From: Aldrovandia affinis
Lineage: Eukaryota > Chordata > Actinopteri > Notacanthiformes > Halosauridae
Length of the DNA: 64,000 nt
Direction: 5' to 3'
Assembly (NCBI GenBank): GCA_029706075.1
Contig: JAINUG010000088.1
Location: 1,898,501 to 1,962,500, forward strand
The notes under the pieces are model-generated. The model was not told the origin of the DNA. It was given only the letters and a program-made list of their open reading frames with translations, and did not search any database. The first letter of the stretch is position 1; each line of letters starts with the position of its first letter. The translations under genes and the position numbers were made by a program. Positions 48,001 through 57,000 of the stretch are shown one piece after another.

Positions 48001-51000
48001 CCCCCAGTTCCAGTTTTTACTGAAATTTAAGCAGTTCAAGTCCAGTGAATAACCTGAAATGGTACAAAGGTAAGCGGTAAACTGCCAGAGGTAAAAAAAA
48101 AAGTTTAGGTTACCAAAAACTGAAAAATAATGTTATAAAAAAAGGCCTTTTTCAACAAGTAATGGGTTAATGTGGGTTAACAGTCACTTTGTGCAAGTCA
48201 CCGACAATGGATCCAGCAAAAGAGCCCCAGACGCTTCCTCCTCCATGTTTGACAGTTGGTGTCACACACTGAGGAACCATCCTTTTGCCTACTCTGCGGC
48301 CTACAAAAACCTTTCAAAATTTCAAGATTTAAATTATTGATTCATTGGTCCATAAGACAGTCTTCAGTAGTCCACTGGTGGACTTCATGGCCCAAGCAAG
48401 CCTCTTTTTCTTATTTTGTCATCTTAGCAATGGCTATCTTACTGCCACTCGACTTCTGTTGTGGCTTTGGCTCTGCCAGACCTCTTCCTGTCAGAGTTTC
48501 CTCCAGTTTCCAAGTGCCTTTTGATGGTGTAGGAAACTACTCACTGCCAAAACATAAACAAAACAAAAAGGCCTTTTTTTATAACTCTGAAATTTACATT
48601 ATTTTTCAGTTTTTGGTAACCTAAACCTTTTTTTTAACCTCTGCCAGTTTACTGCTTACCTTTGTACCATTTCAGGTTATTCACTGGACTTTCACTAAAT
48701 TTCAGTAAAAATTGGAAAATGGGGGTGTTCTAAAATCAACAGACATCTTTGACATTTTTGTATCCCCTAAGTATGTTACTGTAACATACAATGGATGGTT
48801 TGTTGGTTTGTGAGTTTTTACTTTTATGGTCAGGAGCCCAATCAGAAAGGTCAAAGGTCACAATCCAGTGTGGGGGGTGTGGTTTATGCAATGCACATGC
48901 TGTTGAGTCACAGAGTGGATTTGGTGCTTGCTTTTCTCCTCTGCGCTTAGTCTCCCGAGTGGTCTGGAGGGTGTTGCCATAACCAACACCCACACTGGGG
49001 GCTGGTGGGGATCGGTCGAGCGATCGGCAGAGCCAGCCCTGGGGTGGGTGCCAGCATGGGGGACACAGCGGTCCCGTCCCATCTCGTGACTGTCAGCACC
49101 TCTCTGTCCTCAATAGCGCCTTCTGTTGTGGGCAGCGAAGGGGGGGGGGGAGAGCTATTCTTCTCAGGATGGGGGTGAGCCTCAATGCACCCTTTTGTTC
49201 TGGGAAAGGCTGCAAAAGGCCACTTTTTATAATTCCTTTAATGTTTGGTGACCCAACCAGTGGCTCAAAGCAGCTACGTGGGCTCTGGTTTGTCATCAAT
49301 GGAGGCTGGAATGCATATTTCATTGGTTTTGCTATTGTGAGATTTAAATACATCTTTATGTGTAGTAGTGATGAAGGAACTGGGCTCATACCCCAGTTGT
49401 TGCTGTACCCTTAAGCAGGTACTTGAATTGAATGAAATGCATCAGTAAATATTCCGCTTCATAAATGGACAACATCTAAAAGTTTTGGGATACAGATGTC
49501 TAATAGACAGATATATAACTGGTACCATTGGCATAATTGGCATGAAGAGCACATGCAGTGCTGTTAATTTCAATGCTAATCTATGGGGCCTCAGAGCCAC
49601 TAGCTCTGGGTTCTACTGTCATACACTTCTTTTAGAGGGATGTGTCCTGTCATCTTGACAACTGGGCGAGGAACCCCACTTCTTCCAACGTTCCGGCTTC
49701 CTGCCATTGGAAAACTGCGCGTATTGGACAGCGGAGTCTCACTTTTCCCATCATTCCGGCTTCCTGCCAGGACATTCTGCATGCATTATGAATGGGAGCG
49801 GGGTGGTATCAGTTGCAGGGGAGCTCTCTTCTGCCTGGCCTGTGAGGACTTCATTACGAGGGGGTGAGGTAGATGGGCGGGTGCCCTAAGGGACAGAACA
49901 CCCCCCCCCGCTCGTATTAGGGTTGATTAGGCTGCGTTTTCATTCTGCGCTAATGAAAAAAATATAACTGCCGTGCTGGGGACCATAAATGTTTCTGTTC
50001 TTCCTCCGTTACATATTCTGTCTGTATTTTTCTCTTCCTGTGTCTGTGTGGTTGATTTGTAGAGGGGATGTTTGTCCCTTGTGTGCAATCTACAAACCTT
50101 TGCTGTGGCCTTTTGCAGCGCACATGAAGTGTCAATGTCAATGTCTTAAGAAATAAGAGATGTCTTAAGAGACGTCTTAAAGAGTTTAACAGCGTATTTG
50201 ACAGAAAAACTTGTTGACAAGGTGTAGATGGATACCGTTGTACATGATTCACCCTCAATTAGTCACCCTTAAAAAGAAGGCTGTCACATTAAATCATGGA
50301 AAGCATGTTGAGCTTTGTGTATTTAAATAAATACTGTTACACTTTGGAAAATTGACCAAGAAGTGTTTTGCTTTTTTTAATTGTTGTTATATGTTAATTG
50401 AGACATATTTGTATGTCAAAGAGTATGTCAAAGTTATTCTTTACATGCTTTGGCGAAAGTGCTGGTTGTCCTGACAATAAAGCACCATAAAGACAGAGAG
50501 AGAGAGAGAGAAAGAGAAAGAGGGGATTATACTTATTTTAGACTCCTGTCTTTTAGAGTCTTTGAGGGAACATGCCAGGATTGAGCCAGCGGTTTCCTGT
50601 AATGCTTTCCTATTCGAGCTGATGAAAGAGGATGAGGATGATGTCACAATATTAGGAAATGCTCTTTTTTAATAATTCCTGCTGTTCTGCTCTTTTGAGT
50701 GGTCACTGAAGTTCTATATCACATTTCTCTCCACAGAAAATAAATACAATTATAAACAAAAACTATTGTACTAGAGATGTTTCAGTTAATAGCCTGTTAT
50801 GGACACCATTATATACTTATAAGGACACTGTTAACCCAGGGAGAGAATAAGAGAGGGGGACGGGGAGGTGATGGAAACATGAGGAGAGAGAGCGTTAAAG
50901 TAAAAGAGAGACAGAGCCACAGCGAGGAGGGAGAGAGAGAATGGCAGAGGAGAAAGAGAAAGGAGAAGGAGACAGTGCAGCATCTCATGTGGAATGCGCT

Positions 51001-54000
51001 GTGGGTTCAGGGCTGCTTCCTCTTTGGCTGGGCCCTCAGCATTGATCCAGTGTGTGCAGTGAGGCAATCGATTGATGAGCCAGTCCAAGGTGAATAATTA
51101 ATGTCTGTCTGCTGCAATCGAGCTGCTCCTCTCCCGGGCTCCAGAGAGGAAGGAAGACCACGGAACCGAGGCTGGGGCCAGAGTCAAGAGTTCAGAGTTA
51201 GAGTTATCGCCATTCGGAGCCAGAGTTAGAGCCATTCAGAGTCAGTCTTTCAGTCAGAGTGTCAGTTATTACCATTATTATTACCACAACTGCTACAAAA
51301 TGACCATTGTCATACCATTTTCCAGGTGTTCAGCTTGATCACCTTTTAAGAGGTCAGGGAATCCTCTTCCACTTGTTTTACAAATTGGCTTTGGGTTTTT
51401 ACAAATTGTTTAAAAACATTTTTTTTTATTACTTCATAAAATGTCCATTGTGAAAGTGCTATGTGACAACCTATTTGTGAAAGGTGTTATACAAAGATAA
51501 AGACTAAAGATTAAAAGTTAGAGCAGAGTCAGAGTTCAAATTATTCAGAGTTGAGAGTCAGAATCAGAGTCAGGGTGCAGGACTGGACTGACTCAAGGCC
51601 TCAGTCCATTAAAGCCACCCCTGCTGCTCCATGACCCCTCATACAAAATACAGAAGCCTTCGTTCGAAACCCCACCCTCTCTCCCACCATGGCTTTTGAA
51701 ACACCTCTGATTCAGATTCGGCCTACTCCTACGGCCTCTTCTCTTCTCATTTTTTCACATTTTACACAACCCCTGTGGTTACTTTCTTCACAGGATACAG
51801 AGAGGGGTTTCTATGGAAACGAGGGCGAGACAACGGGCAGTTCCTGAGCCGAAAATTCATTCTGTCGGAGCGGGAGGGCGCTCTGAAATACTTCAACAAG
51901 CACGATGTGAGTTGTCCCCGTCATACGGCAGCACTCTCTCTCCCCACTTTATCCCCACCCCCTTCCCTTTCTGTCTCTCCCTCCCTTTCTCCCCCTCTCC
52001 TGGAATCGGACTTTTCTGATCTGAAGAGCTCGTCCTGTATCAAAGGCCCTCCACAATGTTGATTTAAATAGCACACACTCTCAGATGGAAGGCACTGTTT
52101 TATGTTTCCTAACAGGAGACCAACAGGAGACATGAGACAAGGGGGAAGCTGTATATATGATTTGACCTTCGACTGAATACTTACCAACTTACCACTGCCA
52201 ACCTCAGTCACCCCAGGGTTAAAATGATCAAAGGATGATCAGATCAGCCCTGGAGCATGGCACTAAACCCTTGATTTGATTCATGTGTTTGGACATGGAG
52301 TTGATATGGAGTTTTCTCTCATTGAACTTCCATTTGTTTAAAAGACCCTTATTACACATACATGTTAAATACTAATTGTACGGTAAATCTCTGATCGTTT
52401 TCATAGAGCAACTATATGTATGCTGTGCTGTGGCACAGTGGCTCACACACTTGGGAATTGGGAACCACTGGTGATTGTGGGGAGGGGTTGACGTGGGTTG
52501 TGAGATAATTATAATTATAAAAAATAATGACACAGCAGCACCTAGCACAGCAACCCTGATGTTGAGTGGCACATGGTGAACACCAGTGGTGGGCTGTGCA
52601 TTTCACACCTAGGCCTTCAGTAGTGCTCCGTCTGAATCAATCCACCCCTCAATAACTATTTTATAGCTATAAAAGCCATCTTATTGTTATGTTTTGAGTG
52701 TCTGTTCAGTTTGTTTTTGCACTTTGTTTATTTATCTTTCTTCAGTCATGTTTCATTGGCTATTGCGAAATTCTATGTTTCGGTTTTTCCGTCTTCGTTT
52801 CTAATCTCGTTTTACTTCCTTCTTACTTTCTAATTACACTTTGTATATATTAGTTAGATGCATATAGTACTAACCAACTAATCTACTAACATTAGGGATT
52901 TAGATTAAGTTACTAACACTATTAATCACTAATTGTCTCACGCTTCTAACTATCGCTGTCATTCTCTCTCGTCCTATCTCTATACGCTTCTCACGTTCCC
53001 GCTTTATTCGCACGCAGATTTCTTTATGCGTTCCTCCTCCTCCCTAAAAAACCGAAACAGAATTTCCCGAAGTGCATGACAAGACAAGGAGAGGAACTTG
53101 AACAGGAACAATGACAGACGGGGAACAAAACGAGAATGAAACATGACTGAAGAAAGATAAATAAACAAAGTGCAAAAACAAACCGAACAGACACCCATTG
53201 CCGTTGCATCGCAGATAGATAACTCGTGTATCCAGAATAAATGCCTTTACTGAAGAAACAAACCGGGGTGCTACAGCTGCGACACACACATAAAAAAGGA
53301 AAATAGCAACATTTTACTCACCAAAAATCCTTATTATTTGTACACAAAATCCATCCTCCTTTCTTTCCTCAAAAAGAGTTCAATTACTCTGTCGTACAGA
53401 TTATCCGTTTGTTTCAGTTCCATCAAGAAGTCCTTTTCTATCACCATCGAAGCTAATGCTGAAAGTCGAGCCTGCCCTGTCGTATTTCTGGCATAAGTTT
53501 TAATTCGCTTTAGGGCTGAAAATGTCCGCTCAAATGTCTGAATCACAGACTGATGTTAATTATATTTTGTCCATGAATACTTATTAAATAATTCCAAATG
53601 GTCTGTCCGCTTCCTTTCATAGCTGTTCCCCTGGTTGCGCTGCATCCAGATGTGTATTTTCATATTAAAGCATTTAACCAATCACATTACATCATAGTCA
53701 GACACTCTCTGACTATCCAATCAAAGGGTGTGAATACGCTGACATTACCTAGGCCAGAAGGCCTTCGTGTCCCCAACTCAAAATCTGATTGGTTGAAGCA
53801 ACAGTTTGATCAACACTTATTTTATGCTACAGGGCCTGCAGAACTGATTGTGAAGGCCTCCAGGCAGATTTCTTTGACCCTGGCAACAAATGATGGCTGA
53901 AATGTGATTGGTTAAATGCTTTAATATGAAAATACACGTCTGGATGCAGCGCAACCAGGGGAACAGCTATGAAAGGAAGCGAACAGACCATTTGGAATTA

Positions 54001-57000
54001 TTTAATAAGTATTCATGGACAAAATATAATTAACATCAGTCTGTGATTCAGATATTTTTTAGGCCAGCAGAAGAGGCCTTGCAGGCCCTGACGGCCCACC
54101 ACTGGTGAACACTAAGGTGAGACAGACATTATAACCAGCGCTGGGCTGGTGACACAGATCTGACCCGCTCCCCCAGGCGAGGGAGCCAAAGGCCATAATG
54201 AAGATCCACACCCTCAACGCCACCTTCCAGCCAGCCAAGATCGGCCACCCCAACGGCCTGCAGATCACCTACCTGAAGGACAACAGCACCAGGAACATCT
54301 TTGTCTACCACGAGGATGGGAAGGTAAGGTGTAGAGGAGCGACACTCTCTTGCGCACATATACACACACACACACACACACTCACACATACAAACACACA
54401 TACACACACACACTCACACACACGCACAAACACACACATATGCATGCACGCACACAAGCGCACACACACACACACTTAGTAAGAGCAGGTAAGCTTCACA
54501 TTATCTTAGTGTGTAATGGAAAAACCCTCACTGATGTGATCATTTATCACTGAACCCATAGCTGCGCCACCAAGACCCAATGTCAGAAAGCTGCTATTTT
54601 TAAACTGGCAGTAATAATGACCTCATCTGGAATTTCTGCTGAGCATTTGCACATATCCAGGGAGTATTAACCATCATCTACAATTTCAATCTCACACACC
54701 TCTCTGTCCAATCTCTGCCAGGCTATACTGAAAAGCCTGACACTGTGAGCATCTACTGTTTTGTACACAGTGGATGAGTGCTTTGACGTATTTGCCCAAA
54801 ACTTACACCTCTATTTGCCCAAGAAACATTTCATTTACAAAGATCTTTTATTTCATAGCCATTGAGATGAAAAGCTGAAAGGATATTGCTCCCTCTGCAG
54901 GACGACATTCATAATTGCATGTTTGTGAATATGCCCATGCACCCTGCCTGTTCATTTAAAAGCATCGTGCTATGCTCTTTGTTTCACACACTAATAAGAA
55001 GAGGTGATTTTGTTCAGGAAGTCACCCCTGTTTCAGTCAGGATCTGCAGTATCAGTCTGTGTCTCCTCAGAGTTGAGGTCAGGGAGAGTACCTATGTCCG
55101 CTTTGTTTTTGGTAGGAAATGGTGGATTGGTTCAATGGCATCAGAGCAGCCAGGTTCCATTACTTACAAGTGGCTTACCCCGGAGCCAGTGATGCAGATG
55201 TGAGTCTTTCCTCCTCATGTGTCCAATTTCCACCTCTGTGACTTCAATGTGACATCATCAACATGTGCCAACTCCCCAACCCCATGACTCCATATAACCT
55301 CATCGACATGCCCCTGCTCACCACGTCTGTGACTTCCTTATGACCTCATCAACATGTCCCTGCTCACCACCTCTGTGCATTCCATATCACTTCATAAACA
55401 TGTGCCAGGTCCCTTTCTCTGTGACAGCAATTTGGCCTCATCAACCTATGCCACTTACCACCTCTGTATGACCTAATAAACATATGTGTGCTCACCTCCG
55501 TGTTGCATTCACTGTTTAGTTTAACTACACTTTTCCAATTTGTTTGGTTTAACCGTGTGTTTGTTTATTTTGGCAAAGTGTTGCTGTAATATTTGCTGTA
55601 TGGATCTGGACGCCCTCACCTTCAGTGTTTTTGGTCAAATGCTTATTTTTCTTTCTTTCTTTGTATCCAGTTGGTGACGAAACTTACAAGGAACTACATC
55701 AAGGAAGGCTACATGGAAAAAACTGGGCCAAAGGTTCGTTTGATCTGTGTTGCCACTTATAAGGGAGGTCACAGCAAAATGCCTCCGGAGATCCTTCCAT
55801 GGAATTTTGCTGTTTCGTGTAACTCATTATAGTACTGGGAAAATTTTCACCACTTTCATGATGGCAAAACCAACCATGTTACAACAAGAACTGCACACAA
55901 TGGGCCTCATTTATCAAGCAACATATGAACAAAATGTATTGTAATTCCTTCGTACCAACATTTACACATGAAAATTGGGATTTATCAAAGTTTGTCCAAA
56001 GAGTCCAACTTGTCGGACGTGCAAAGGAAATTGACGAAAACCTGAGACCACGCGCAGAGTGTGTATAAACTCAGCAGTTTGTCTTTTGAACTCGAATCTT
56101 TCACTTTTATTGAAATAGGCTTCTTTGTCTACATATTTTGTCCTGAAATATCATAAAGAAAGATACATTTTTTACATTTGTTTCTGATTTTATCCCATTT
56201 TCTCCCAATTTGGTAGCCAATTAGACCTGCTATTTTTACGTCAATCCCCCCCTAGTAATGTGAGTTCGCTGCCGTAGTCCTGCGACCGGTAGTGACAAAT
56301 GCGAAGTGACGCCTCTTCCGAGACGTCACTCGCCCGAGCCTGCCGCCGACCAAACCCGGTACTTACAGGGCCACTCTTATACGCAGCGAACATCACGTCG
56401 GCTTCCCTCCCCCCTCCCTGGGGCGGACAGCCAATCGCCGCCCCCTGGTGGCACTCCCGGCCAGAGCCGACACTTGGCGAGATGGGGAATTGAACCCTGG
56501 TCTCCGTGGCCAGCGTCGGACGTTGTAACCACTGGACCACACGGGAGGCCAAGAAAGATACATTTTAAAGAAACTAACATAAATTGGTTGTGAATACTAT
56601 TTGAATTAAGTAAAACATTTTAAAAAAAGAGTAATAGCATTACAAAGAGTTATTATGATTTCATAATTGCAGTATATAAATAATGAATCGATAAGAAATA
56701 CTATTTAAAGGGCCCAAATTCTGTAAAGTCCAAGCTTGCAATGGCGGACCTTGCGCTATTAGAGGAATTGGTAAGAGTGATTCGGGCGAGATCACATTTT
56801 CAGGGTCTGCCTTTTTTGTCGAGGATGACGAGTGGCTCATGAGCTGGTTCCGATTTCCTAGAACCCTTCTATTGAGGCTGTGCAACATCTTAGAGCCAGA
56901 CTTAAGGAGGCAAACAAGAAGATCTTATGCTATTCCAACACATGTCCAAGTGCTGTCAGTGCTGGCCACGGGCACTTTCCAAAGGGAGATTGGCGACTGT

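Larger units (their letters stand above)
52584..54104 (-). mobile_element. hAT element with perfect 8-bp target duplication and two fold-backs
   Basis: Ends cagtggtgggc and gcccaccactg, flanked by GTGAACAC at 52576-52583 and 54105-54112, which defines a hAT insertion of 1521 bp. The minus strand retains only the transposase dimerisation end (53546-53334). Two inverted-repeat pairs lie inside: 52698-52757 with 53135-53194 (60-bp arms), and 53537-53688 with 53901-54052 (152-bp arms). Non-autonomous. Confidence 0.93.

Noticed and set aside
14470..56550. tRNA-like segments with A and B boxes (14480, 25145, 41256, 46559, 56500)
   Set aside because: They are SINE heads. They have long non-tRNA bodies and target duplications and do not fold as complete tRNAs, so no tRNA gene is called.
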